DNA from: Balaenoptera acutorostrata
Taxonomy: Eukaryota > Chordata > Mammalia > Artiodactyla > Balaenopteridae
Direction of reading: 5' to 3'
Assembly: GCF_949987535.1 (NCBI RefSeq)
Contig: NC_080079.1
Location: forward strand, 51,447,000-51,510,999
DNA length: 64,000 nucleotides
The translations under genes and the position numbers were made by a program. Below are positions 23,884 to 34,429 of this stretch, piece by piece. Numbering within the stretch: the stretch's first letter is position 1; every line of letters starts with the position of its first letter. Below the pieces are notes generated by a model that saw nothing but the letters and a program-made list of their open reading frames with translations, had not been told where the DNA came from and ran no database searches.

Positions 23884-26652
23884 TTAGATTCCATATATAT
23901 GTGTTAGCATACTGTATTTGTTTTTCTCTTTCTGACTTACTTCACTCTGTATGACAGACTCTAACTCCATCCACCTCATTACAAATACCTCCATTTCATT
24001 TCTTTTGATGGCTGAGTAATATTCCATTGTATACATGTGCCACATCTTCTTTATCCATTCATCTGTCGATGGACATTTAGGTTGCTTCCATGTCCTGGCT
24101 ATTGTAAATAGAGCTGCAATGAACATTTTGGTACATGACTCTTTTTGACCTATGGTTTTCTCAGGGTATATGCCCAGTAGTGGGATTGCTGGGTCGTATG
24201 GTAGTTCTATTTGTAGTTTTTTAAGGAACCTCCATACTGTTCTCCATAGTGGCTGTATCAATTTACATTCCCACCAACAGTGCAAGAGTGTTCCCTTTCC
24301 TCCACACCCTCTCCAGCATTTATTGTTTCTAGATTTTTTGATGATGGCCATTCTGACCGGTGTGAGATGATATCTCATTGTAGTTTTGATTTGCATTTCT
24401 CTAATGATTAATGATGTTGAGCATTCTTTCATGTGTCTGTAGGCCATCTGTATATCTTCTTTGGAGAAATGTCTATTTAGATCTTCTGCCCATTTTTGGA
24501 TTGGGTTGTTTGTTTTTTTGTTATTGAGCTGCATGAGCTGCTTGTAAATCTTGGAGATTAATCCTTTGTCAGTTGCTTCATTTGCAAATATTTTCTCCCA
24601 TTCTGAGGGTTGTCTTTTGGTCTTGTTTATGGTTTCCTTTGCTGTGCAAAAGCTTTTCAGTTTCATTAGGTCCCATTTGTTTATTTGTGTTCTTATTTCC
24701 ATTTCTCTGGGAGCTGGGTCAGAAAGAATCTTGCTGTGATGTATGTCATAGAGTGTTCTGCCTATGTTTTCCTCTAAGAGTTTGATAGTGTCTGGCCTTA
24801 CACTTAGGTCTTGAATCCATTTTGAGTTTATTTTTGTGCATGGTGTCAGGGAGTGTTCTAATTTCATACTTTTACATGTTCCTGTCCAATTTTCCCAGCA
24901 CCACTTATTGAAGAGGCTGTCTTTTCTCCACTGTATATGCTTGCCTCCTTTATCAAAGATAAGTTGACCATATGTGTGTGGGTTTATCTCTGGGCTTTCT
25001 ATCCTGTTCCATTGATCTATATTTCTGTTTTTGTGCCAATACCAAACTGTCTTGATTACTGAAGCTTTGTAATATAGTCTGAAGTCAGGGAGCCTGATTC
25101 CCCCAGCTCCATTTTTCGTTCTCAAGATTGCTTTGGCTATTCGGGGTCTTTTGTGTTTCCATACAAATTGTGAAATGTTTTGTTCTAGTTCTGTGAAAAA
25201 TGCCAGTGGTAGTTTGATAGGGATTGCATTGAATCTGTAGATTGCTTTGGGTAGTAGAGACATTTTCACAATGTTGATTCTTCCAATCCAGGAACATGGT
25301 ATATCTCTCCATCTATTTGTATCATCTTTAATTTCTTTCATCAGTGTCTTATAATTTTCTGCATACAGGTCTTTTGTCTCCTTAGGTAGGTTTATTCCTA
25401 GATATTTTATTCTTTTTGTTGCAATGGTAAATGGGAGTGTTTTCTTAATTTCACTTTCAGATTTTTCGTCATTAGTGTATAGAAATGCAAGAGATTTCTG
25501 TGCATTAATTTTGTATCCTGCTACTTTACCAAATTCATTGATTAGCTCTAGGAGTTTTCTGGTAGCATCTTTAGGATTCTCCATGTATAGTATCATGTCA
25601 TCTGCAAATAGTGACAGCTTTACTTCTTCTTTTCCGATTTGGATTCCTTTTATTTCTTTGTCTTCTCTGATTGCTGTGGCTAGGACTTCCAGAACTATGT
25701 TGAATAATAGTGGTGAGAGTGGGCAACCCTGTCTTGTTCCTGATCTTAGTGGAAATGGTTTCAGTTTTTCACCATTGAGGACAATGTTGGCTGTGGGTTT
25801 GTCATATATGGCCTTTATTATGTTGAGGAAAGTTCCCTCTATGCCTACTTTCTGCAGGGCTTTTATCATAAATGGGTGTTGAATTTTGTCAAAAGCTTTC
25901 TCTGCATCTATTGAGATGATCATATGGTTTTTCTCCTTCAATTTGTTAATATGGTGTATCACATTGATTGATTTGCGTATATTGAAGAATCCTTGCATTC
26001 CTGGGATAAACCCCACTTGATCATGGTGTATGATCCTTTTAATGTGCTGTTGGATTCTGTTTGCTAGTATTTTGTTGAGGATTTTTGCATCTATGTTCAT
26101 CAGTGATATTGGCCTGTAGTTTTCTTTCTTTGTGACATCTTTGTCTGGTTTTGGTATCAGGGTGATGGTGGCCTCGTAGAATGAGTTTGGGAGTGTTCCT
26201 CCCTCTGCAATATTTTGGAAGAGTTTGAGAAGGATAGGTGTTAGCTCTTCTCTAAATGTTTGATAGAATTCGCCTGTGAAGCCATCTGGTCCTGGGCTTT
26301 TGTTTGTTGGAAGGTTTTTAATCACAGTTTCAATTTCAGTGCTTGTGATTGGTCTGTTCATATTTTCTATTTCTTCCTGGTTCAGTCTCGGCAGTTTGTG
26401 CATTTCTAAGAATCTGTCCATTTCTTCCAGGTTGTCCATTTTATTGGCATATAGTTGCTTGTAGTAATCTCTCATGATCTTTTGTATTTCTGCAGTGTCA
26501 GTGGTTACTTCTCCTTTTTCATTTCTAATTCTATTGATCTGAGTCTTCTCCCTTTTTCTCTTGATGAGTCTGGCTAATGGTTTATCACTTTTGTTTATCT
26601 TCTCAAAGAACCAGCTTTTAGTTTCATTGATTTTTGCTATTGTTTCCTTCAT
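23884..26652 (-). CDS. LINE-1 ORF2, C-terminal piece: reverse transcriptase and Cys-rich domain
   Basis: This 922-codon open piece is the rest of ORF2. The real frame is open back to the A-run near 26720; the ATG at 26652 is only the first methionine after it. The reverse transcriptase domain spans roughly its first 450 residues. It shows [23 protein letters not shown] and the catalytic FADDMILY motif with both aspartates present. The C-terminal cysteine-rich segment ([20 protein letters not shown]) and the following LLGIYPEKT region are complete. Together with the endonuclease piece it adds up to about 1,270 residues, the normal ORF2p length of 1,275. No other stop or frameshift is seen. The A-run indel may be a real mutation or an assembly error in a homopolymer. 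Confidence 0.93.
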   Translation of the reverse strand: MKETIAKINETKSWFFEKINKSDKPLARLIKRKREKTQINRIRNEKGEVTTDTAEIQKIMRDYYKQLYANKMDNLEEMDRFLEMHKLPRLNQEEIENMNRPITSTEIETVIKNLPTNKSPGPDGFTGEFYQTFREELTPILLKLFQNIAEGGTLPNSFYEATITLIPKPDKDVTKKENYRPISLMNIDAKILNKILANRIQQHIKRIIHHDQVGFIPGMQGFFNIRKSINVIHHINKLKEKNHMIISIDAEKAFDKIQHPFMIKALQKVGIEGTFLNIIKAIYDKPTANIVLNGEKLKPFPLRSGTRQGCPLSPLLFNIVLEVLATAIREDKEIKGIQIGKEEVKLSLFADDMILYMENPKDATRKLLELINEFGKVAGYKINAQKSLAFLYTNDEKSESEIKKTLPFTIATKRIKYLGINLPKETKDLYAENYKTLMKEIKDDTNRWRDIPCSWIGRINIVKMSLLPKAIYRFNAIPIKLPLAFFTELEQNISQFVWKHKRPRIAKAILRTKNGAGGIRLPDFRLYYKASVIKTVWYWHKNRNIDQWNRIESPEINPHTYGQLIFDKGGKHIQWRKDSLFNKWCWENWTGTCKSMKLEHSLTPCTKINSKWIQDLSVRPDTIKLLEENIGRTLYDIHHSKILSDPAPREMEIRTQINKWDLMKLKSFCTAKETINKTKRQPSEWEKIFANEATDKGLISKIYKQLMQLNNKKTNNPIQKWAEDLNRHFSKEDIQMAYRHMKECSTSLIIREMQIKTTMRYHLTPVRMAIIKKSRNNKCWRGCGGKGTLLHCWWECKLIQPLWRTVWRFLKKLQIELPYDPAIPLLGIYPEKTIGQKESCTKMFIAALFTIARTWKQPKCPSTDEWIKKMWHMYTMEYYSAIKRNEMEVFVMRWMELESVIQSEVSQKEKNKYSMLTHIYGI

Positions 26653-26659
26653 TTCTTTT

Positions 26660-27703
26660 TCATTTATTTCTGACCTGATCTTTATAATTTCTTTCCTTCT
26701 GCTGGCTTTGGGGTTTTTTTTGTTCTTCTTTCTCTAATTGCTTTAGGTGCAAGGTTAGGTTGTTTATTCGAGATGTTTCCTGTTTCTTGAGGTAGGCTTG
26801 TATTGCTATAAACTTCCCTCTTAGCACTGCTTTTGCTGTGTCCCATAGGTTTTGGGTCGTCGTGTCTCCATTGTCATTTGTTTCTAGGTATTTTTTGATT
26901 TCCCCTTTGATTTCTTCAGTAATCACTTCGTTATTAAGTAATGTATTGTGTAGCCTCCATGTGTTTGTATTTTTTACAGATCTTTTCCTGTAATTGATAT
27001 CTAGTCTCATAGCGTTGTGGTCGGAAAAGATACTTGATACGATTTCAATTTTCTTAAATTTACCAAGGCTTGATTTGTGACCCAAGATATGATCTATCCT
27101 GGAGAATGTTCCATGAGCACTTGAGAAAAATGTGTATTCTGTTGTTTTTGGGTGGAATGTCCTATAAATATCAATTAAGTCCATATTGTTTAATGTATCA
27201 TTTAAAGCTTGTGTTTCCTTATTTATTTTCATTTTGGATGATCTGTCCATTGGTGAAAGTGGGGTGTTAAAGTCCCCTACTATGATTGTGTTGCTGTCAA
27301 TTTCCCCTTTCATGGCTGTTAGTATTTGCCTTATGTATTGAGGTGCTCCTATGTTGGGTGCATAAATATTTACAATTGTTATACCTTCCTCTTGGATCGA
27401 TCCCTTGATCATTATATAGTGTCCTTCTTTGTCTCTTGTAATAGTCTTTATTTTAAAGTCTATTTTGTCTGATATGAGAATTGCTACTCCAGCTTTCTTT
27501 TGATTTCCATTTGCATGGAATATCTTTTTCCATCCCCTCACTTTCAGTCTGTATGTGTCCCTAGGTCTGAAGTGGGTCTCTTGTAGACAGCATATGTATG
27601 GGTCTTGTTTTTGTATCCATTCAGCCAGCCTGTGTCTTTTGGTGGGAGCATTTAATCCATTTACATTCAAGGTAATTATCGATATGTATGTTCCTATTCC
27701 CAT
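26660..27703 (-). CDS. LINE-1 ORF2, N-terminal piece: endonuclease domain, ended by a frameshift
   Basis: ORF2p nicks target DNA and reverse-transcribes L1 RNA at the nick. This open piece is 347 codons long and begins with [20 protein letters not shown], the canonical start. The apurinic-type endonuclease occupies about residues 1-240. Visible landmarks are the QETHF glutamate, the VGDFN motif and the SDH motif near the domain end, all part of the catalytic site. About residue 327 an eight-A run (26714-26721 on the plus strand, read as T) carries one base more than the frame needs. The last about 20 codons are therefore out of frame and end at a stop. The true ORF2 continues in the frame of the next entry. 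Confidence 0.93.
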   Translation of the reverse strand: MGIGTYISIITLNVNGLNAPTKRHRLAEWIQKQDPYICCLQETHFRPRDTYRLKVRGWKKIFHANGNQKKAGVAILISDKIDFKIKTITRDKEGHYIMIKGSIQEEGITIVNIYAPNIGAPQYIRQILTAMKGEIDSNTIIVGDFNTPLSPMDRSSKMKINKETQALNDTLNNMDLIDIYRTFHPKTTEYTFFSSAHGTFSRIDHILGHKSSLGKFKKIEIVSSIFSDHNAMRLDINYRKRSVKNTNTWRLHNTLLNNEVITEEIKGEIKKYLETNDNGDTTTQNLWDTAKAVLRGKFIAIQAYLKKQETSRINNLTLHLKQLEKEEQKKPQSQQKERNYKDQVRNK

Positions 27704-27761
27704 TTTCTTAAATGTATTGGGTTTGTTATTGTAGGTGTTTTCCTTCTCTTGTGTTTCTTGC

Positions 27762-28655
27762 CTAGAGAATTTCCTTTAGCATTTGTTGTAAAGCTGGTTT
27801 GGTGGTGCTGAACTCTCTCAGCTTTTGCTTGTCTGTAAAGGTTTTAATTTCTCCATCGAATCTGAATGAGATCCTTGCTGGGTAGAGTAATCTTGGTTGT
27901 AGGTTTTTCTCCTTCATGACTTTAAGTATATCCTGCCACTCCCTTCTGGCTTGCAGAGTTTCTGCTGAGAGATCAGATGTTAACCTTATGGGGATTCCCT
28001 TGTGTGTTATTTGTTTTTTTTCCCTTGCTGCCTTTAATATGTTTTCCTTATATTTAATTTTTGACAGTTTGATTAATATGTGTCTTGGCGTGTTCCTCCT
28101 TGGGTTTATCCTGTATGGGACTCTCTGTGCTTCCAGGACTTGATTAACTATTTCCTTTCCCATATTAGGGAAGTTTTCAACTATAATCTCTTCAAAAATT
28201 TTCTCAGTCCCTTTCTTTTTCTCTTCTTCTTCTGGTACCCCTATAATTCGAATGTTGGCACGTTTAATGTTGTCCCAGAGGTCCCTGAGACTGTCCTCAG
28301 TTCTTTTCATTCTTTTTTCTTTATCCTGCTCTGTAGTAGTTATTTCCACCATTTTATCTTCCAGGTCACTTATCCTTTCTTCTGCCTCAGTTATTCTACT
28401 ATTGATCCCATCTAGAGTATTTTTAATTTCATTTATTGTGTTTTTCATCATTACTTGGTTCCTCTTTAGTTCTTCTACATCCTTGTTAAATGTTTCTTGC
28501 ATTTTGTCTATTCTATTTCCAAGATTTTGGATCATCCTTACTATCATTATTCTGAATTCTTTTTCAGGTAGACTACCTATTTCCTCTTCATTTGTTAAGT
28601 CCAGTGTGTTTTGAGCCTGCTCCTTCATCTGCTGTGTGTTTTTCTGTCGTCTCAT
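27762..28655 (-). CDS. LINE-1 ORF1 protein (RNA-binding chaperone), intact
   Basis: ORF1p is a trimeric RNA-binding nucleic-acid chaperone that coats L1 RNA to form the retrotransposition particle. The frame encodes 297 residues, slightly shorter than the 338 of human ORF1p. The basic start [13 protein letters not shown] is followed by a long heptad-like coiled coil (about 45-115) that would trimerise. Next comes the RRM, opened by NIRIIGVPE at about 133, and then the C-terminal domain with [12 protein letters not shown] and a basic [17 protein letters not shown] segment. No stop or frameshift is present. The same N-terminal motif recurs in the older L1 remnant at 4785-5027. It is translated from the bicistronic L1 RNA, 58 bp upstream of ORF2. 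Confidence 0.95.
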   Translation of the reverse strand: MRRQKNTQQMKEQAQNTLDLTNEEEIGSLPEKEFRIMIVRMIQNLGNRIDKMQETFNKDVEELKRNQVMMKNTINEIKNTLDGINSRITEAEERISDLEDKMVEITTTEQDKEKRMKRTEDSLRDLWDNIKRANIRIIGVPEEEEKKKGTEKIFEEIIVENFPNMGKEIVNQVLEAQRVPYRINPRRNTPRHILIKLSKIKYKENILKAAREKKQITHKGIPIRLTSDLSAETLQARREWQDILKVMKEKNLQPRLLYPARISFRFDGEIKTFTDKQKLREFSTTKPALQQMLKEIL

Positions 28656-30895
28656 TTTGCCTATCTTACTGTGTTTGGGGTCTCCTTTTCACAGGCTGCA
28701 GGTTCGTAGTTCCCGTTGTTTTTGGTATCTGTCCCCAGCGGCTAAGGTTGGTTCAGTGGGTTGTGTAGGCTTCCTGGTGGAGGGAACTAGTGCCTGAGTT
28801 CTGGTGGATGAGGCTAGATCTTGTCTTTCTGGTGGGCACGTCCACGTCTGGTGGTGTATTTTGGGGTGTCTGTGGCCTTATTATGATTTTAGGCAGCCTC
28901 TCTGCCAATGGATGGGGTTGTGTTCCTGTCTAGCTAGTTGTTTGGCATAGGATGTCCAGCACTGTAGCTTGCTGGTCGTTGAGTGAAGCTGGGTCTTGAT
29001 GTTGAGATGGAGATCTCTGGGAGATTTTTGCCGTTTGGTATTACGTGGAGCTGGGAGGTCTCTTGTGGACCAGTGTTCTGAAGTTGGCTCTCCCACCTCA
29101 GAGGCACGGCCCTGATGTCTGGCTGGAGCACCAAGAGCCTTTCGTCCACACGGCTCAGAGTAAAAGGGAGAAAAAATAGAAAGAAAGAAAGAAAGAGGCT
29201 ATAATATAGTGAAGTAAAATAAAGCTATTGTAAAGCAAAGCTATACAGACAAAATCTCACCCAGAAGCATATACATATACACTCACTAAAAAAAGGAAAA
29301 GGGGAAAAATTAATATCTCCTGCTCCCAGAGTCCACCTCCTGAATTTGGGATGATTCGTTGTCTATTCAGGTATTCCACAGATGCAGGTACATCAAGTTG
29401 TCTGTGGAGCTTTAATCCGCTGCTCCCGAGGCTGCTGGGAGAGATTTCCCCTTCTCTTCCCTGTTCGCACAGCTCCTGGGGTTCAGCTTTGGATTTGGAC
29501 CCGCCTCTGCGTGTAGGTCGCCTGAGGGCGTCTGTTCCCCGCCCAGACAGGACGGGGTTAAAGGAGCAGCTGCTTCGGGGGCTCTGGCTCACCCAGGCCG
29601 CGGGGAGGGAGGGGTACAGAGGAGGCGGGGCGAGCCTGCGGCGTCAGAGGCCGGCGTGACGTTGCACCAGCCTGAGGCGCGCAGTGCGTTCTCCCGGGGA
29701 TGTTGTCCCCGGATCCCGGGACCCTGGCAGTGGCGGGCTGCACAGGCTCCCGGGAGGGTTGGTGTGGAGAGTGACCTGTGCTCGCACACAGGCTTTTTGG
29801 AGGCGGCAGCAGCAGCCCCAGCGTCTCACGCCCGTCTCTGGGGTCCGCGCTGATCGCCGCGGCTCGCGCCCTTCTCTGGAGTTCATTTAGGCGGCGCTCT
29901 GAATCCCCTCTCCTTGCGCGCAGCGAAACAAAGAGGCAAGAAAAAGTCTCTTGCCTCTTCGGCAGCTGCAGACCTTTTCCCGGTCTCCCTCCGGGCTAGC
30001 TGTGGTGCGCCAACCCCTTCAGGCTGTGTTCACGCCGCCAGCCCCAGTCCTCTCCCTGCGATCTGACCGCAGCCCGAGCCTCAGCTCCCAGCCCCGCCCG
30101 CCCCGGCGGGGGAGCAGACAAGCCTCTCGGGCTGGTGAGCGCCGCTCGGCGCCGAGCCTCTGTGCGGGAGTCTCTCCGATTTTCCCTCTGCGCCCCTGTT
30201 GCTGTGGGATCCGCGCTGATAGCCGCGGCTCGCGCCCTTCTCTGGAGTTCGTTTAGGCGGCGCTCTGAATCCCCTCTCCTTGCGCGCAGCGAAACAAAGA
30301 GGCAAGAAAAAGACTCTTGCCTCTTCGGCAGCCGCAGACTTTTTCCCGGACTCCCTCCGGGCTAGCTGTGGTGCGCTAACCCCTTCAGGCTGTGTTCACG
30401 CCGCCAGTCCCAGTCCTCTCCCTGCGATCCAACTGAAGCCCGAGCCTCAGCTCCCAGCCCCGCCCGCCCCGGCGGGGGAGCAGACAAGCCTCTCGGGCTG
30501 GTGAGTGCTGCTCGGCGCCGAGCCTCTGTGCGGGAACCTCTCCGCTTTGCCCTCCGCACCTCTGTGGCTGCGCTCTCCTCCGTGGCTCTGAAGCTTCCCC
30601 CCTCCTCCCCCCGCAGTCTCCGCCCGCGAAGGGGCTCCTAGTGCGTGGAAACCTTTCCTCCTTCACGGCTCCCTCCCACTGGTGCAGGTGCCGTCCCTAT
30701 TCTTTTGTCTCTGTTATTTCTTTTTTCTTTTGCCCTACCCAAGTACGGGGGGAGTTTCTTGCCTTTTTGGAGGTCGGACGTTTTCTGCCAGCGTTCAGTG
30801 GGTGTACTGTAGGAGCAGTTCCACGTGTAGGTGTATTTCTACTGTATCTGTGGGAAGGAATGTGATCTCCGCGTCTTACTCTTCCGCCATCTTCC
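28656..30895 (-). promoter_or_regulatory. LINE-1 5'UTR with internal promoter
   Basis: This 2.24-kb leader precedes ORF1. About 29400-30660 is very GC- and CpG-rich, in sharp contrast with the surrounding intron. The 5' terminus carries the GATGGCGG core on the minus strand at about 30885-30893, matching the YY1 site that sets the L1 transcription start. The middle contains two tandem 366-bp units. L1 5'UTRs of this type can also fire in the antisense direction, which here would be the GRID1 sense strand. Confidence 0.88.
29844..30575 (-). repeat. Two tandem 366-bp units inside the LINE-1 5'UTR
   Basis: The segment starting tccgcgctgat at 29844 recurs at 30210 with a fixed offset of 366 bp. 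It can be followed through the shared blocks ggctcgcgcccttctctgga, gcagcgaaacaaagaggcaa, gctagctgtggtgcg and gccccgcccgccccggcggg. Only scattered substitutions separate the copies. The arrangement resembles the promoter monomers of rodent L1s. Confidence 0.92.
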
Positions 30896-30909
30896 CATCT
30901 TTTATTTTA
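30896..30909. repeat. Target-site duplication at the 5' end of the LINE-1
   Basis: catcttttatttta here equals 23414-23427 exactly. On the L1 sense strand the upstream junction reads TTCT/AAAA, close to the endonuclease consensus TTTT/AA. Confidence 0.88.
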
Positions 30910-31497
30910 GAAAAATAGGATTATATTATATACATTATAAGTTGCTTTAAAAATTCAACAGCAAATCAAATTAATCCCTCCATATTAGTAGATATATCTC
31001 TAATTCATTCCTTTAATATTTATATGATAATCCATAATATGCATGGACTACATTTTATTAAGCATTTTCCTTTTGAGAGGTATACACGTTTTCTCAGGGT
31101 TTCTTTTCTTCTTTCTGTCCTTCTATCTCTTTCTCCTTTTCTCTTTCCTTCCTTTCTTCTTTTCTTATTTCTTTGGTGATTTCTCCTCCATCCCCACCAA
31201 TCCAGACAATGCTCCAATAAATATCTTTTTACATGTTTTAATTTCTGTAAGATAAAACCCCCCAAAATGGTCAAAGGTATATGTATTTTCATTTTTAATA
31301 GGTATTTTCACATTACTGTTCAAATAAGTTTGCAGCAATTTACACTCTTGTCATCAGTGAATGAAAGTATTTATGTCTTCACATCCTTGCCTGAACCGGT
31401 TATCATTTTTCTTCATTTTTGTCAATTTGATGGGTAAAAAATGATGTTTTGTTTAAATTTGCTGTTTGTGAGTTTGAACATATTTTTATTTATTAGC
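30910..31497 (-). mobile_element. L1M-type LINE-1, first part, minus strand
   Basis: gttcaaataagtttgcagca, then tttacactcttgtcatcagt, ttgtcaatttgatgggtaaa and gagtttgaacatatttttat are L1M 3' sequence in reverse. It appears to continue at 32225 after an inserted block, and was itself the target of the young L1. Confidence 0.7.
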
Positions 31498-32224
31498 TGT
31501 TTCTGTTAGCTTTTGTTGCATAACAAACCAACCCAAAACTTAATGGTCTAAAGCAGCGGTCCCCAACCTTTTTGGCACCAGGGACCAGTTTCATGGAGGA
31601 CAGTTTTTCCGTGGACTGGGGTGTGGGGGGACGGTTCAGGCGGTAACACAAGTGATGGGGAGCCATGGGGAGCGGCAGATGCAGCTTCGCACGCTTGCCC
31701 GCCGCTCACCTCCTGCTGCGAGGCCCAGTTCCTAACAGGTACGCAGCCCGGGGGTTGGGGACCCCTGGTCTAAAGCAACAGCTGTTTATCTAGCTTATGA
31801 TTCTGGGGGTCAGCAATTTGGGCTGGGTTCAACTGGGAAGTTCTGCTGCTGGTCTTGCTTCAGCTCCCTCATGGATCTGTGGTCAACTACTGCTCAGTTA
31901 AGTGGCTCTGGTGCATGGTAGTTGGCTGGCTGTTGGCTAGGGTGAGGGAGGTGAGTGGGCCATGTGTCTCTCATCATTTACCAGGCTAGCCTGGACCTGT
32001 TCACAGGGTGGTTGTCACAAGGTTCCTCAGAACAGCAAGACAGGGCAAGCCCAAATATCAAGCACTTTTCTTTGCTTGCATTATATTTGTTAATTTTCCA
32101 TTGGCCAAAGCAAGGCACATGGCCAATCCAGACTGGGGTGGGGGGTGGAGAATTAGGCTCCACCTCCCAATGTGAAGGGGAAGTTATGTGGCCATTGTTT
32201 GCAATCTACCTTTCCAGTTTCTTC
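31498..32224 (-). mobile_element. Old mammalian repeat inserted in the L1M, split by a hAT element
   Basis: ttgcataacaaaccaaccca and gattctgggggtcagcaatt are hallmark blocks of a common old repeat. The hAT element at 31554-31767 separates them. The family name was not recalled with certainty, and the orientation is tentative. Confidence 0.55.
31554..31767. mobile_element. Complete 214-bp nonautonomous hAT-like DNA transposon
   Basis: It starts CAGCGGTCCCCAACC and ends GGTTGGGGACCCCTG, inverted repeats that match at 14 of 15 positions. It is flanked on both sides by the exact 8-bp duplication gtctaaag (31546-31553 and 31768-31775). The 8-bp duplication and CAG ends are diagnostic of hAT elements. 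No transposase is encoded. Confidence 0.92.
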
Positions 32225-32580
32225 TCTGCGTTGCTTTTTGCAATCTTTGCCCTCTTTTTTTTCTTATCAATTCTAAGGGAGATCCTTGTTTTTTGACATT
32301 AACCAGTTTCTTGTCATATGCTTATAAATATATTTTCTAATCTTTCATTTATCTCTTGGCTTTGTTTGTGGTATCTTTTACTGTATTAAAAACTATCTTT
32401 CTTAAGAAGTTCTTCCTCATTCTAAGGTGAGGTAATACTCATGTTTCTGGTATTTCATACCACTTGGTTTAGCCATTTTTTTTTTCTTTCTATTTAGAGC
32501 TTTAGTCTGTCTAGTGTATCGTTTTGTATATGGTATATGTCTTAGATATCTTTAACTTATCCTGATTTATTCAAGTTTTT
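32225..32580 (-). mobile_element. L1M-type LINE-1, second part, minus strand
   Basis: It continues the L1 interrupted at 31497 (aaccagtttcttgtcatatg, then aagaagttcttcctcattct). Confidence 0.55.
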
Positions 32581-32912
32581 TTTTTTTAAACTTTGGGTTT
32601 GTTTGTTTGTTTGTTTGTTTGTTTGTTTATTTATTTATTTATTTATTTATGGCTGTGTTGGGTCTTCGTTTCTGTGCAAGGGCTTTCTCCAGTTGTGGCA
32701 AGCGGGGGCCACTCTTCATCACGGTGCGCAGGCCTGTCACTATCGCAGCCTCTCTTGTTGCGGAGCACAGGCTCCAGATGCGCAGGCTCAGTAATAGTGG
32801 CTCACAGGCCTAGTTGCTCCGCGGCATGTGGGATCTTCCCAGACCAGGGCTCGAACCCGTGTCCCCTGCATTAGCAGGCAGATTCTCAACCACTGCGCCA
32901 CCAGGGAAGCCC
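32581..32912 (-). mobile_element. CHR-type tRNA-derived SINE, minus strand
   Basis: In its own direction it starts gggcttccctggtggcgcag, has a B-box region (gggttcgagccctggt) and ends in a TAAA/CAAA-rich tail. The 330-bp length equals that of the plus-strand copy at 51850. tcaagt lies at both ends (32571-32576, 32913-32918). CHR SINEs occur in cetaceans, hippos and ruminants. Confidence 0.88.
32598..32650. repeat. GTTT then ATTT microsatellite (SINE tail)
   Basis: About seven gttt units followed by about six attt units, forming the tail of the CHR SINE. Confidence 0.9.
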
Positions 32913-32999
32913 TCAAGTATTTTTTATTACACTTATTTATTTAATAAAGTATCATTTTTACATGGAATTGAATTTTTAACCTATAATATTCCCATATAT

Positions 33000-33380
33000 A
33001 TTTTGCTGGTGGGAGGTTATTTAGCAATATCCTTTGACATAAAAATTTGGCCTCTAGGAGTTTATCCTCCAGATATAGTTGATCAATTGAACAAAAGATA
33101 TGAACAAGCATGTGCATTGCAGCATTATAATAGTGAAAAATTGGGTAGTACTCTCTTTTTGAAACAGAGGATTAGATAACCAAATAGGACAATAGACTAT
33201 CACTCAACTGTTACAAAGAATGTATTAGCTCGATAACTCCAAGACCTATTGCTCAGTGAATAAAAGAACACTGTGGAAGTATGTGTTGTCTGATCCCACT
33301 GTGATACTGTTATTACACTATGTATCTCACACACCCAAAGACACAAATACAGTAAGTTAATATTTTAAGACATTCACAGA
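33000..33380 (+). mobile_element. L1M-type LINE-1 3' fragment
   Basis: ggagtttatcctccagatat, gcattgcagcattataatag and cagtgaataaaagaacact are L1M-like 3' blocks. Confidence 0.7.
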
Positions 33381-34429
33381 TGTGTTTTTCTGTTCTTTCT
33401 ATGCCAAGCCCACTGACCCCTCCAACTTCAGGCAGCAATTAGGTCCTTTCTTGCTCCTGCTGTAAGAAAGGAATAGTCATGCTAGTGCGAAAATGAGGCC
33501 ACAGAACCGAAGTTAGTTTCCAGCTTTGGGATTTTAAAATAGACTTTTAGACTCCATGATAGAGATACTGTTTAGAAGCCAAGACTTGTGTAGTCTCCAG
33601 GCTGAGGCAAAGGATTCCCAACATCAGATTTATGTCATACCCCTCAGATACCCAAGCATGCTGTCCAACTCACACAGAGGAGTTAAAGGTCACAGATCGC
33701 ACTAGCCCCGGAGAGGAGAGAACCTGAGCAGAGGTTGATCTCGGAGGAAGGGGGGGGCGGTGAGGGACGTCTGAGAGGGACTCAGTGTCTTCGGGGCTCT
33801 CCCTGGGTGAAGAAGGTTGGTGATCTGAGACCACGCCAGAGCTCAGTGGAGGTGGTGGCCCTCAAAATGTCCCCAGAGCCAGGTCGCTGCAGCATTAGAA
33901 GACTAGAAATTTCTCTCAGAGCCTGAGAGAGAGCCTGAGAAAGCCCCTCCCAGGGATGAGTGGAAGAGCATCCAGAAGTTTTCTATGTGGCCCCTTGAGA
34001 GGGGTTTTGAGAAATGGAGAGCACAGAGCTGTTAGACCAGAAGAGGGCTCCCAGTTGAGAAAGTGGTGCCCTGAGTGTTCGGCACGGTTGGTAAGTAGAT
34101 TTGGGAAACTTGATGTCTTAGAGTCTGTCAGCTGGGGTACATCCTGCAGACCAAGGCCAGGCAAAAAGTCTATCACGACTAGTTACACTAACAAGATTGG
34201 ATGATAAGTGAGCACCAGACACTCCCACACCCCTGGATACCTTGTCAGCCCCCCAGGATGAAGGTGCAAGTCCAGGGAGGAGAACAGGTAGGTAAGTGAA
34301 ATCCACAGAGAGAACTCTTATTTGCCCGAGCTTACTCTCCATTGCTTAAAATGGAGTTTCTGCCACTAGGTGGAATGGGGACTCGAAACAAAATTCAGTG
34401 ACAGAAAACTAAAGCTGCCCTCTTTTGCA
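33381..34429. other. Unique intron sequence
   Basis: No family recognised. Short open frames at 33735-34204 lack exon signals. Confidence 0.45.

Larger units (their letters stand above)
23428..30895 (-). mobile_element. Young full-length LINE-1 retrotransposon, antisense to GRID1
   Basis: This is a 7.5-kb autonomous non-LTR retrotransposon. In its own direction it has a 2.2-kb GC-rich 5'UTR, ORF1, a 58-bp spacer, ORF2, a 0.38-kb 3'UTR, a poly(A) tract (23487-23501), 40 nt of non-L1 sequence and a second A-rich tail. It starts ggaagatggcgg, the YY1-type L1 5' end, and is flanked by the exact 14-bp duplication catcttttatttta. ORF1 is open throughout and ORF2 has a single frameshift, so the insertion is young. 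The 3'UTR and the ORFs are of the cetartiodactyl L1 type. It inserted into an older L1M fragment on its 5' side (30910 onward). Its orientation opposite to the host gene is the usual one for intronic L1s that persist. Confidence 0.95.

Noticed and set aside
24152..28614. Plus-strand open frames opposite LINE-1 ORF1 and ORF2
   Set aside because: Shadows of the L1 genes on the opposite strand.
29257..30666. Many open frames on both strands
   Set aside because: They fall in the GC-rich LINE-1 5'UTR, where stops are rare by composition.
33735..34204. Plus-strand open frames with basic composition
   Set aside because: No splice sites, no recognisable protein.
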